NCBI GenBank assembly: GCA_963823675.1
Contig: CAWGMT010000013.1
Coordinates: 682,001-746,000 of the forward strand
DNA length: 64,000 nt
Reading direction: 5' to 3'
DNA from: CAWGMT01 sp963823675
Lineage (GTDB): Bacteria; Planctomycetota; Planctomycetia; Isosphaerales; Isosphaeraceae
In this document: piece by piece, positions 19,678 through 28,413 of the stretch
Numbering within the stretch: position 1 is the stretch's first letter
How the letters are laid out: every line of letters begins with the position of its first letter
Program-made: the position numbers and the translations under genes
The notes under the pieces: model-generated
Database searches by the model: none
Told to the model about the DNA's origin: nothing
The model's input: only the letters and a program-made list of their open reading frames with translations

Positions 19678-20178
19678 TCAAGAGCCCGGGGGCTTCTCTC
19701 CCGGCGCCGGTGCTTCGCCGCCACCAGGCGCCGGCACGCCACCAGGCGCGGGCACGCCACCAGGGGCCGGGGGAGCAGGAATCACACCTGCGGGCACCGG
19801 CTGGGGAACGACCGGCTGACCGGGCAAGTTCCCCATGGGCATGACGTTGACGTTGTTTGCCCGGCCGGGGATGTTCTGAGTCGGGTCAAGCGCACCCGGC
19901 GCCGGCGGAGCCGTACCCGGCGGAGGCGGAGGCTCGATGCCCATGGCGCGCATCCTCGCCCGCTGGGTCGCTGCCTGCGTGTTGGCCCACGGGAAGTCCG
20001 GGCCGGACGGGAAGTACTGGACGTCATCGTGCATGTAACGGCCCGAAGGCAACGTCATGCCCGCGTATTCCACCTGGCAGCCGACCGAAGCCATGATCCA
20101 GCCCAAGGCCAGCGCCGACTGCAGCGCCGCGCGTCGCCTCGTGGACCCTTGCGGCGATCTCATGCGGGGCAGCCCCAT
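19678..20178 (-). CDS. Proline-rich putative lipoprotein
   Basis: A 166-residue protein; ATG 20178 is chosen because of AAGGAGG nine bases upstream. After a basic segment (RSPQGSTRRRAALQS) comes a hydrophobic stretch ending ASVGC, a plausible but imperfect lipobox, so it may be anchored by lipidation. A short conserved-looking block (YAGMTLPSGRYMHDDVQYFPSGPDFPWANT) is followed by an extended Pro/Gly/Ala tail with repeated PAPGG units, encoded by 15-base repeats. Similar Pro-rich lipoproteins are common in planctomycetes and have no known function. Confidence 0.65.
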   Translation of the reverse strand: MGLPRMRSPQGSTRRRAALQSALALGWIMASVGCQVEYAGMTLPSGRYMHDDVQYFPSGPDFPWANTQAATQRARMRAMGIEPPPPPGTAPPAPGALDPTQNIPGRANNVNVMPMGNLPGQPVVPQPVPAGVIPAPPAPGGVPAPGGVPAPGGGEAPAPGEKPPGS

Positions 20179-20670
20179 AGTTTCCACCCTCCTTGGCATC
20201 TTCGGCGGTCCCTCTGACCCATTCCTTGAGGGAGGTAAAACCGCCGTCGGGGAGTCCATTCCTGCTTCCGCCCGCCCGAGCCCGCTGGACTTGCCTGCCT
20301 GACCGATGCCACCGCATGCAGTCAGACTCCTCCGTGAAATTCGTTCCGGGTCGCACTCCATCGACTTTGCGGCGCGGTCGTCGGGTTCTTTACTCGGTTA
20401 AGGAATCGGTCGAATCGACCGGTTAAGCCCAATAATTCCGCGGGATTCCAGGAAAACTTTGCTATCGATCAAGCGGAACCGGCGAAACTGACGGGCCGAA
20501 TCCATCTGGCTAACCTCATCGGCCAAGCGGCACGGAAAACTGAGCATCGCCAACCAGAACACCCGAGCCGACCCCCCCAGCCACCGACTTCCCTGCCGAA
20601 ACATTCTCCGATGAGCCAACATGGTAAGGCGATCGGCGGATGGAAACATACTCGTGGCCGAGCGATTCTA

Positions 20671-20691
20671 GGACGGATTGGCAATCCGTCC
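20671..20691. repeat. Short perfect palindrome
   Basis: Arms GGACGGATTG (20671-20680) and CAATCCGTCC (20682-20691) around one base. It lies in a gene-poor stretch (20179-21250) and resembles a REP-type element or the 5' hairpin of a short RNA that ends at the terminator 150 bases downstream. Confidence 0.5.
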
Positions 20692-20841
20692 CGGTGAATT
20701 TGGATCTGCGGGTCGCCTGAGCGGCCCAGGCAGCGCGAGCCCCTCAGGACGCAACACCGGCAGCGGGCAAGGGTTCGGTGGACGGGCGAGCTGGGCTTGC
20801 TCGCTCTCGCGATCTTCTCCGGGCATGGTAGTAAATGAGAG

Positions 20842-20869
20842 CCAGTGGGAGTAATCCACTGGTTTTTTT
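20842..20869 (+). terminator. Intrinsic terminator with no upstream gene
   Basis: Arms CCAGTGG (20842-20848) and CCACTGG (20856-20862) with a 7-base loop, followed by seven Ts (20863-20869). This is a textbook Rho-independent terminator for the + strand, yet no + strand protein gene ends within 1 kb upstream, so it may end a small non-coding RNA beginning near 20600-20670. Confidence 0.75.
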
Positions 20870-21216
20870 CCGTTTTGGCCCCCACGGTCAAGAGCCCCGG
20901 GCCAAGAAGATGGCCAGCACGCGCTCGGGGGGCGAGGAAGTCGGGATTGCATCTAAACCACGACTGGCGCGAATCTTACGAATGGGAGAGCCGTCCTCTG
21001 GGCATGGCCCCTGACCTCGTCAAGGACTGGTTCTGACAGTCACCGGATCATTCAGTCTTCCGTCTGGATTCGTGGAATTCGTGTTATTCGTGCTCGACCT
21101 CGGTCTGCGCTTCCGACTTGCCTCCAAATCGTGCTGGCGCAGCGTCTACGCGCCTTCATCCACCTACAATCTCATGCCTCGCAATTGCCGACGGGCGCGA
21201 TCATACTTGGCATAGT

Positions 21217-21292
21217 GGGCATAGCGGGCACGCTTTTGCGGGTGCCAAAATTTGCCGGGTATGTGCCGAGTATGCGGTCGGACGACGGAATG
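21217..21292 (-). repeat. REP-like palindromic element, copy A
   Basis: Read on the minus strand, this about 76-base stretch matches copy B (25178-25250, plus strand) with about 86% identity by eye. Each copy can fold into a long hairpin with GCGTGCC pairing to GGCAC(G)C at the centre. It lies about 40 bases from the transposase remnant described next, as expected for REP elements mobilised by such enzymes. Confidence 0.65.
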
Positions 21293-21329
21293 TCCCCAGA
21301 CCTTGCGTTTTCTGCGCATTTTGGCGACC

Positions 21330-21524
21330 GGCAGATGCAAATTGACCGTGGGCCCAGTGGTTGGCCTTCCCATTGCCCCGGATTGTGTCTTGTCCAACCA
21401 TTGGCACTTCGTCGTCTGGCCGGAGCAGGACGGTCAATTGGCGGACTTTTCCAACTGGGCTTGCAGCACACGGTTCGTCCGGAAGGCCGGCCCCGCAGAG
21501 CAAGCCAAGTTGCGGACGAGATGA
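21330..21524 (+). pseudogene. Remnant of a REP-associated tyrosine transposase (RAYT, Y1/HUH family)
   Basis: The frame ending at 21524 contains CVLSNHWHFVVWPEQDGQLADF, which matches the HUH core of RAYT proteins (the histidine pair HWH coordinates the metal). The following part should carry the conserved tyrosine and the RWH motif but instead degenerates (ACSTRFVRKAG), so the catalytic tyrosine is lost and the gene is dead. The frame upstream of 21330 runs through REP-like copy A and is not protein-like. Confidence 0.7.
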
Positions 21525-21720
21525 CAAGCTTGCACCAGGTGGGCGCTGGCAATGCCAAACGCAAAAGAACCGAAAGCCGTCCCGGCCGCGGTTCGCTCGA
21601 CCGCTAGTAGAGTCGAGGTGTGGCGCGGTAGCTTAAGGCTTGGCCTATCTGTTTGCCGGCCCTTTCGTCTGCCGGTGCCTCACTAGCTTCGCCATGCTCC
21701 GTTTCCACACCCCGCTCATC

Positions 21721-21753
21721 AAACCGGGCGTGCAGTTTTCCCGCACCCGGCTT
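21721..21753 (-). ncRNA. Group II intron domain V
   Basis: On the minus strand, AGCCGGGTGCGGG-AAAA-CTGCACGCCCGGTTT forms the 33-34 base catalytic hairpin, with the AGC triad at its base and an A-rich apical loop. It lies 57 bases past the maturase stop, the standard distance. A domain VI-like stem follows towards 21640. Confidence 0.75.
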
Positions 21754-21809
21754 TCGGACAAGGCTGTTTCTCATGCGATACGCACACGTTCGCACACGAA
21801 CCGTTGCGG

Positions 21810-22535
21810 CTAGCTCCCGGCAAGCTGGTACAAGCCCAGCTTCCGATACAGGTAGGCGTCCGGGTACTTACGTTTCCCCTGGCCAGGTACCTTGAATTTC
21901 GCGCACAACCACTGACGTACCCTGTAACGGACGTGGCTGTCGACGTTTCGGTAGGCCTTGCTGACGGTGCCGATGCGGAAATAGTTGGACCAGCCGCGTA
22001 ATTTGCGGTTGATCCTTCCGGTCAGCTCCTCCACCGCCAGAAATGTCCTGCGTCGCGTCGTCAGCTCGCCGATCTCGTTACAGAGCCGGTCGATCTTCTT
22101 CCGCGACGGGCGTGGCCCCAAGTAGGACTCACCCGTGCGGCGATCGTAGTTCCGGCCCAGGGTATAACCCAGAAAGTCAAACGTCTCCTCTGGCAGGCGG
22201 CAGAGCCGCGTCTTCTTCTCGTTTACCGTCAGCTTTAGCTTGGACATCATCCCCCGCATCACGTTCATGGCCTCGTCGGCCGTGCCATGGCAGCAGATGA
22301 CAAAGTTGTCCGCGTAGTTGACGATGTGCGCATCGAGACGTTGCTCGTGTCCTCCCGTCTTCCATCCCTTCACAAAGCGCCGCATGTAGATGTTGGACAA
22401 CAGTGGTGAGATTGGAGCCCCTTGAGGAGTTCCCATCCCCTCCCCATGAACTCCCCCGCTTGCTGCGCTGTGTGCGGCGACTGCGCGGAGGCTGTTTCCG
22501 GCTCGAGTGTTGGACGGCGCCGACAATCCCCCCAA
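21810..22535 (-). pseudogene. Group II intron reverse transcriptase/maturase, C-terminal fragment
   Basis: The fragment covers RT blocks 4-7 and the maturase domain: GTPQGAPISPLLSNIYM (block 4), NYADNFVICC (block 5), then LRGWSNYFRIG and the C-terminal HxxxRxxxRRW-like region. The catalytic YADD is altered to YADN, so polymerase activity would be lost. The first about 200 residues (blocks 0-3) are absent; residues upstream of about GGVHGEG do not look like RT. Truncation coincides with the IS110 side at 22540-22630. Confidence 0.8.
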
Positions 22536-22633
22536 CCCCGGTATCGCGAACCGATGCCGGAGGATTTGGTTTCTCAGCGTTGTGCATGACCAGAGGCGCG
22601 TTGCGCGATGGCAACCGCCTCGATCAATATAAG

Positions 22634-24064
22634 CTACGGCGTGGGCAGCGGACTGAGTTGGAAGCCCAGCATCGCCGCCTTTCGCTTCAGCGACTTGAGG
22701 ATGTTAGCCGCCACCTTGGCCTCGTACTCTTCCATCGACTGCGTTACGTACTCTTGGCCGTACTTGAGCATCCGGTAGACCAAACACGCCAACTTGTGCG
22801 CGGTGGCCTTGACTGCTCCGAGTCCGCCGAGCCGACTGCGGATGCGGCGGTAGAACAGGCCCAACGGCGTCATTGTTTTGCCCAGCGACCGGGCACACAT
22901 CCGCAGCGCGATGGTCACTCGGTTCGTGCCCTTGCGATGGCCGCGGCGTCTCTTCGTCTTGTTGCTCTCATCCTGCGGCGGACACAGCCGCAGCCAACTG
23001 GCGAAGTGTTTCTCGGTGGGAAAGCGGCTGACGTCCACGCCGATTTCAGCCAGAATCACCAGGGCCGTTCCCACGTCGATCCCCTCGATCATTGTCAGGT
23101 CCACGCCCAAGGCCTGGAACAACGGGCCGGTCGCCTCGAACCGCACGTCGTTGCTCTTGCGCCTGCGCTTCCGCGGCTTGACAACCCGAGTCTTTTCTCC
23201 CGCCCGGTTGGGGAAATTGGCCAGTTCTGCTTGGACCTGCTGGTCGCACTCGGTGATCTGTCGATGATGGAACTGGTACAACTCATAGGCCTGCCGAAGC
23301 TCGAAAAGATGCTCGGGCCGCCACGTTCCTTCCAACGCAAGGGCTATCTCTTCCTCACTGTGCTGACATCGCTCATGGCGCAGTTCAGCCAGTTTGATGG
23401 GGTCACGTTCGCCCTCCAGGATGGCTTCGATGATCGACATACCGGTCAGCCCCGTGATGTCGCTGACGACTTCGGTCAGTTTGACATTCATTTGCTCCAT
23501 GGCCTTCTGCATGTGCTGGGCGTGGCTGGCGGCGTAGCAAACCTGCATCTGCCGCTGCCGCCAGTAGGCACGCAGCGCCAGCACGGAATCCGGAGGCCGA
23601 AACGACGCACGCAAGAGACCGTAGGAGTGCAACCGTTGGATCCACTGCGCGTCGAGCACGTCCGTCTTGGGGCGCGCGCCGCAACGCGAAAGTTGCCCCG
23701 GTTCCACCAGCTTGACGTCGAAGCCCTCCGATTCAAGGAGCTCGAACAGAGGAATCCAGTAGATGCCGGTGGATTCCAAAGCGATCGTTTTCACGCAGCA
23801 CTTCTTTAACCACGCGGCGATCTCCTGAAGATCGACGGTGTTGGCGCCGAACTGCCGGACTGGGTTGGCGTCGCGGTCAGCGGGGACGCAGACCATATGC
23901 ATGTTGGAATGAACATCGATTCCACACGCGTCTGGGTTGAGGACACTGAGCCCCGCTGACGAGGCGGGGACGGGGACGGGACGCGATCTCTCCCGCGACT
24001 TGTTGGGCTTGGCTGGCTTCTTGGGCTTGGTTGGCTTCTTGGGCTCTTCGTTTGGAGCGACCAT
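22634..24064 (-). CDS. IS110-family transposase (DEDD, bridge-RNA type)
   Basis: A complete 476-residue transposase/recombinase. The N-terminal RuvC-like DEDD domain has D50 (GIDVHSNM), E97 (ALESTGIYW) and D135/D138 (TDVLDAQWI). The C-terminal Transposase_20 domain includes IEGIDVGTALVILAEIG and FASWLRLCP with the candidate nucleophilic serine. A Lys/Pro-rich N-terminal extension (KKPTKPKKPAKPNK) is unusual. IS110 elements move as circles guided by a non-coding bridge RNA and leave no long terminal inverted repeats, so element ends cannot be fixed here; I expect them near 22600 and 24270. The gene is intact and lies inside the group II intron. Confidence 0.93.
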   Translation of the reverse strand: MVAPNEEPKKPTKPKKPAKPNKSRERSRPVPVPASSAGLSVLNPDACGIDVHSNMHMVCVPADRDANPVRQFGANTVDLQEIAAWLKKCCVKTIALESTGIYWIPLFELLESEGFDVKLVEPGQLSRCGARPKTDVLDAQWIQRLHSYGLLRASFRPPDSVLALRAYWRQRQMQVCYAASHAQHMQKAMEQMNVKLTEVVSDITGLTGMSIIEAILEGERDPIKLAELRHERCQHSEEEIALALEGTWRPEHLFELRQAYELYQFHHRQITECDQQVQAELANFPNRAGEKTRVVKPRKRRRKSNDVRFEATGPLFQALGVDLTMIEGIDVGTALVILAEIGVDVSRFPTEKHFASWLRLCPPQDESNKTKRRRGHRKGTNRVTIALRMCARSLGKTMTPLGLFYRRIRSRLGGLGAVKATAHKLACLVYRMLKYGQEYVTQSMEEYEAKVAANILKSLKRKAAMLGFQLSPLPTP

Positions 24065-24290
24065 GGATGTCTCCGGTTCGCGGATGTGGGTGGTGAAACA
24101 ACAAGGCGCCGCGAGCCAAGAGGGGTATCGGGGACGTTTGAAGTCTCCCCAACGGGATCAATACCACGCCGGGAAAACCCGGCAGGCAAGTCGCCAATGA
24201 CAAGGTCGAAGCCTCTCGGGCCAAGCTCCACCTCGGGCAGGAAGCACCAAAGGGAATACGGCCACTGACTCGCGTCACCAACCCGCAGAA
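24065..24290 (-). ncRNA. Candidate bridge RNA region of the IS110 element
   Basis: In the IS110 subgroup the bridge RNA is encoded in the non-coding flank upstream of the transposase. This flank can form stems on the minus strand, such as GCCGGG-TTTT-CCCGGC (24168-24183) and GGGGAC with GTCTCCCC (about 24130-24150). I cannot assign target and donor loops without the empty site, and the intron/IS boundary may fall inside. Inference. Confidence 0.35.
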
Positions 24291-24494
24291 TAGAGACGAG
24301 TCGCGAGCAGAACCAGATCTCCCCGACCCAAGTTCACGGGACGCGAGGGCGCCGCCGAAGGTGGCACGACCGGTTCCACCGCCGCTCCGATAGCTCCTGG
24401 CTGGAGCGACCCAGTTGCCAGGCGGGACTTACACCCGCTGAAGACCAACACCTTAACACGGCGCACACTAGCTGCGTCCCTGTATCCGTCCCTA

Positions 24495-24935
24495 TTGCGG
24501 AGCCTGGGCCATCGATATGTGTTTTCGACGGGTAATTATCCAGAGGCTGAAGTCACGTTGCGCACGGCTCGGGAGATTTACGATGGCTTACCCGCGGCCT
24601 ACGTGCGACAGCCGGCTGTGCAGTTCGACCGTGCGCTCGTCGTCTTGAATCTGGCGAAGGTTTACGCCTATACGGGTCGCCCCGAACAGCATCGCGCGGC
24701 CTCCGAAGCAGCGATTGCGCTTTTCGAGCCGCTCTTGCGCGCTCACCTGGGAGACCCAGATTACGTTTTGTATCTCACCGATTCGCTAAGCGAGCTCGGC
24801 GACTCCTATCGCCGTTTAGCCCGGCCGGACTTGGCCCTGACCACGCTCGACAAAGCGCTCAGCTCCTCTCAAGAGCTGGCGCGCTCCCATCCCGCGAATG
24901 GCTACGATCGACACGTAGTCGCGGACGCCACGTAA
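24495..24935 (+). pseudogene. Fragment of a TPR-repeat protein
   Basis: The frame (GNYPEAEVTLRTAREIYDGL...AYTGRPEQHRAASEAAIAL...RLARPDLALTTLDKALSS) has TPR helices like those of planctomycete Ser/Thr-kinase C-termini. It has no start or 5' part: it begins at the intron boundary (24468). At 24933 a TAA interrupts a frame that continues NLASLNYHERHQP, so the 3' end is broken as well. It is a relict of a host gene damaged in the mobile island. Confidence 0.65.
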
Positions 24936-25177
24936 AATCTGGCGTCGCTCAATTACCACGAGCGACATCAGCCCACTGTAGCAGCCCTTTTTGAGGTAAC
25001 AGGACGGACGGAATCTATACACCTGTCTAGATTCCGGTCCGCGTCAAGGCGATCGGATTCGTGCAGTTTCACCCGGTTCTGCCGATCATGGCGGAAGTCG
25101 CGGACGCGAGGGTTAAGACGGCAATCGGGCCGAGGGCGGTTGTTGCGATCTGGCAGGAATGGCGAGTTGGACGGGCT

Positions 25178-25266
25178 ATTCCGTCGTCAGACCGCATTCT
25201 CGGCACATACTTGGCATACTTGGCACGCGCAGAAGCGTGCCCACTATGCCGAGTATGTGCCCAGTA
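25178..25266 (+). repeat. REP-like palindromic element, copy B
   Basis: This copy is inverted relative to copy A (21217-21292). GGCACATACTTGGCAT (25202-25217) pairs with ATGCCGAGTATGTGCC (about 25246-25261) with one mismatch, around an inner GGCACGC/GCGTGCC stem and GCAGAA loop. The result is a long, nearly perfect hairpin typical of REP/BIME units. Confidence 0.7.
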
Positions 25267-25693
25267 TGTCTCGGACACGGCGGCCTGCGATGCACGAGCG
25301 GGTGTACCTTTGAACTGTCCAGACGGCGTGGAGAAGCATGGCGATGAGTTGAGCGGGACGGGCGAAACCGGCAAAAGGCGCCGAACGAAGCCAATTTCGC
25401 TGAATCCATGAGCATCGTGGAAGCACAAGATCCGATTCAAGTTACGGCAAATTCCGGCGCTCGTCCGCGACTTGACAAGCGGGGTGGCGCGGCCACGGGA
25501 GGGCAGCACGCCGCGTGAAGTTGCCCGAGTTGCCGCGGAGGGCCGGCTAACGAGCTGCGCCGATAGCTCCCCAACCTGGCGCACACGGCATGAGCGTCGC
25601 CTTTAGCAAAATCCAGCTTGAAGGTGGCAAGAGCTGGGTGGCTGGGTTCGAGCGGGCGAAAACCAGCGAGCCCCCAGTGCGGAAGCCTCGGAC

Positions 25694-25726
25694 CTGGGGA
25701 CGTCGCCCTTCGGGCGTCGACCCCAG
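25694..25726. repeat. Intergenic hairpin
   Basis: CTGGGG (25694-25699)/CCCCAG (25721-25726) encloses GCCC-TTC-GGGC (25705-25715). It resembles the 5584-5628 repeat in having an inner CCC-TTC-GGG stem. The rest of 25000-26208 has no gene I can recognise. Confidence 0.5.
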
Positions 25727-26208
25727 CTACGCCTGAGGTGTTACCTGCATTTGAACCATGCCGAAAATCGGCCGACGTTGACGACACAATAATCGATAGA
25801 TCAACAATTTACGATGAACACTCACTGCGCCTCCGATCCCCGAAGTGTTGCGTTGCCGAACATCACGAGATGGGACTAGAACCCTTCGAAAACGTCCCAC
25901 CCAGTCCCATTTTTTCCCATTATTTTCTGCGGCTCGGTGGTCGGCCGCTCGGGATGTTCCTCCTTGGCCGACCTTCCCGATTGGCGCCCTCGGCCCAGCG
26001 GTCATCGAGCTTGCCCAGGCCAAATGAGCTCAGCATCTGGTCTGTTGGTTGCGTTGCCGTCGCTTAACCGCTCCATTCTTGCAACTACGCCCGCCTTCGC
26101 AATGCGACGCTCGCCGCGTGCTCCGGCGAGTCGGCGAAACGAAAGATCGACACTCCAGGCCGACAACCCTCTTTCGGCACGCCGCTCTGATGCGTACGAT
26201 CCTGAATC

Positions 26209-26727
26209 ATGGCCGTCTTTATCCGACCTTACCGCGAAACTGACCGATCGATGCTGCGCGAGCTGACCGCCGCGGCGTTCGAAGGTGTGTCGATCGATCA
26301 CAACCTCGACCAGTTGCTCGGGCCGATCGCCGGCCGGGACTGGCGCTGGCGCAAGATGCGTGATATCGACCGCGACCTCGATCTCCTGGGTGCCGAGCTT
26401 GCGGTCGCGGAAGAGCATCCGAGCGGCGTTTTGGTCGGGTACGTCACGATGCAGTCCGACCCGCAGACGAAAATCGGCTGGATCCACAATCTGGCAGTCG
26501 GGGCCAGCTCGCGCGGCCAGGGCCTCGGTCGCGAATTGATCGAACACGCGCTGGCCCATTTTCGCGCGGCCGGAATGACGATCGCCAAGATCGAAACCCT
26601 GGAACAAAACCTGGTCGGCCGCCACCTTTACCCAGCGCTCGGGTTCGTCGAAATCGCGCGCCAGATTCATTACGCCATGCCGCTCTCGGAGAGACCTCAA
26701 GTTGAGCCAGGGCTCGCAACTTCCTGA
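26209..26727 (+). CDS. GNAT-family N-acetyltransferase
   Basis: A 172-residue acetyltransferase of the GNAT superfamily, which transfers acetyl from acetyl-CoA to an amine. The N-terminal VFIRPYRETDRSMLREL is the usual first strand and helix. The acetyl-CoA pyrophosphate-binding motif A is visible as LAVGASSRGQGLGRELIEHAL (Q/RxxGxG/A), followed by KIETLEQNLVGRHLYPALGFVEI, the motif B region. The C-terminus overlaps the start of the ABC ATPase gene by 26 bases, suggesting co-transcription, although the substrate cannot be told from sequence. The frame is intact. Confidence 0.85.
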   Translation: MAVFIRPYRETDRSMLRELTAAAFEGVSIDHNLDQLLGPIAGRDWRWRKMRDIDRDLDLLGAELAVAEEHPSGVLVGYVTMQSDPQTKIGWIHNLAVGASSRGQGLGRELIEHALAHFRAAGMTIAKIETLEQNLVGRHLYPALGFVEIARQIHYAMPLSERPQVEPGLATS

Positions 26728-28294
26728 TCCACCCGGCGAGACCACGGCGGTGCGGCTGGAAATGCGGCACATCGCCAAGAACTTCGGAGGCGTGCGCGCG
26801 CTCCGCGACGTCCCGTTCAGCGCGCGAGCCGGCGAGGTTCACGCGCTCTGCGGGGAAAACGGCGCCGGCAAGAGCACGCTCATGAAGATCCTGGCCGGCG
26901 CGATCACGGATTACGAAGGTGAAATTCTTTTGAACGGGCAGCCAGTCCGTTTCGCCGGAACGCGGGAGGCGGAAGATTCCGGGATCCGGATCATCTACCA
27001 GGAGTTAAACCTGGTGCCCCAGCTTACCGCCGCCGACAACATTTTTCTGGGCCGCGAGCAAACCTGGGGAGGATACCTCGGCTGGCTGGACAACCGGACG
27101 ATGGAGACCCGGGCGAAGCAACTCTTCGACCGCCTGGGCACGGCGATTTCTCCTCGGGCCAAGGTCGCCGATCTGCGGATCGGCGACCAGCAGATGGTCG
27201 AGATTGCCAAGGCCCTCGCGTTCGACGCCGGCATCTTGATCATGGACGAGCCGACCTCGGCCCTGTCGGATTCGGAGGTCGCCCGGCTTTTTCGCGTGAT
27301 CGCCGACCTGAGGAAAGCCGGCACCACGGTGCTTTATATTAGCCACAAGATGAACGAGGTGTTTACCCTGGCCGACTGGGTGACGGTGCTGCGCGACGGT
27401 CAGCACGTCGCCAGTGCCGCGCGCGGCGACACGTCGCCCGATCAGGTGATTCGCTGGATGGTCGGCCGCGAGATCGCCGCACTTCATTACGAAAAACATC
27501 CGGTTGGACACCAGCCGGTGCTCGACGTCGAGGGCCTGTCGCTGGCCAGCCCCGCGGAAAGCGGGCGGCCCAGCCTGCGCGACGTCAGTTTCTCGATCGC
27601 GGCCGGCGAGGTTGTCGGGATCGCCGGACTGCTTGGCGCCGGCCGCACCGAATTGCTCGAAGCAATCTATGGCGCCAGTCCCTTGCCGCCGACCGGCGCG
27701 ATCCGGCTCGGCGGGCGGCCGGTGCGGTTTGCGCATCCGGACGAAGCCATCAAGTCCGGCATCGCCATGGTGACCGAGGATCGCAAGACCCTGGGCTTGT
27801 TCGACCGCATGTCCGTTGCCGAGAACATCACCCTGCGGCGCCTCCCCGAGCTGACCATCGGCCCGTTCATCAACCCTCGGGCGGAAGGCCGCGCCGTGGG
27901 GTGGGCTCTGAAGGAACTGTCGATCAAGACGAGCGGCGGCGACGCCCCGATCACCAGTCTCTCCGGCGGCAACCAGCAGAAGTGCATCCTCGCCCGCTGG
28001 CTGCTGGTCGAGCCGCGGCTCCTCTTGCTCGATGAGCCGACCCGCGGCATCGACGTCGGCGCCAAGGCCGAGATCTACCTCCTGATCCGCAAGCTGGCCG
28101 CCCTTGGTCGAGCCATCATCATGACTTCGAGCGAGCTGCCCGAGCTCTTGACCGTCGCCGACCGGATTCTTGTCCTCTGCGAGGGCCGCCTCACGGCGCA
28201 GATCCCCCGTGCCCAGGCCACCGAGGAGGCTATCATGCAGGCCGCGACCCGGTTTCTCGACCGCGCCCGAGCCAGCCCGGAGAGTAGACCCTGA
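26702..28294 (+). CDS. Sugar-type ABC transporter ATP-binding protein (RbsA/MglA-like, two NBDs)
   Basis: A 530-residue tandem ATPase as used in ribose/galactose/autoinducer importers. The start is TTG 26702, overlapping the acetyltransferase gene; ATG 26762 (MRHIAKNFGG) is a possible alternative. The first domain has Walker A GENGAGKSTLMK and Walker B ILIMDEPTSALS. The second has the degenerate Walker A GLLGAGRTELLE typical of this subfamily, signature LSGGNQQKCILARWLL and LLLDEPTRGIDVGAK. No permease or binding-protein gene is adjacent; a VCBS protein follows. So the transporter is incomplete here and the partners must be elsewhere or lost. Confidence 0.88.
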   Translation: MSQGSQLPDPPGETTAVRLEMRHIAKNFGGVRALRDVPFSARAGEVHALCGENGAGKSTLMKILAGAITDYEGEILLNGQPVRFAGTREAEDSGIRIIYQELNLVPQLTAADNIFLGREQTWGGYLGWLDNRTMETRAKQLFDRLGTAISPRAKVADLRIGDQQMVEIAKALAFDAGILIMDEPTSALSDSEVARLFRVIADLRKAGTTVLYISHKMNEVFTLADWVTVLRDGQHVASAARGDTSPDQVIRWMVGREIAALHYEKHPVGHQPVLDVEGLSLASPAESGRPSLRDVSFSIAAGEVVGIAGLLGAGRTELLEAIYGASPLPPTGAIRLGGRPVRFAHPDEAIKSGIAMVTEDRKTLGLFDRMSVAENITLRRLPELTIGPFINPRAEGRAVGWALKELSIKTSGGDAPITSLSGGNQQKCILARWLLVEPRLLLLDEPTRGIDVGAKAEIYLLIRKLAALGRAIIMTSSELPELLTVADRILVLCEGRLTAQIPRAQATEEAIMQAATRFLDRARASPESRP

Positions 28295-28413
28295 TCGGTT
28301 TTCAGTCTTTCGTGGTCGTCAATTGCATAGCGAGCAACCATTCCTCCAACGAGCAACGGCAACCAGCGAATGACAAAGGACAAATGACAGATGACAAATG
28401 ATCGGAGAATCTC

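Larger units (their letters stand above)
21640..24468 (-). mobile_element. Degenerate group II intron interrupted by an IS110 element
   Basis: On the minus strand, a GTGTG 5' boundary at 24468 is followed by GTGTTAAGG and a GTGTAAGTCCCGCC-like block (about 24425-24440), as in domain I of bacterial group II introns. The 3' part holds the maturase C-terminal half (21810-22535) and domain V (21721-21753). Between these lie the IS110 gene and its flank. About 1 kb of expected intron (rest of domain I to the first half of the reverse transcriptase) is missing. The exact 3' boundary near 21640 is an estimate. Confidence 0.6.

Noticed and set aside
22403..23809. 468-codon + strand frame opposite the IS110 transposase
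   Set aside because: Antisense shadow: the minus-strand transposase has complete DEDD motifs, while this frame has none.
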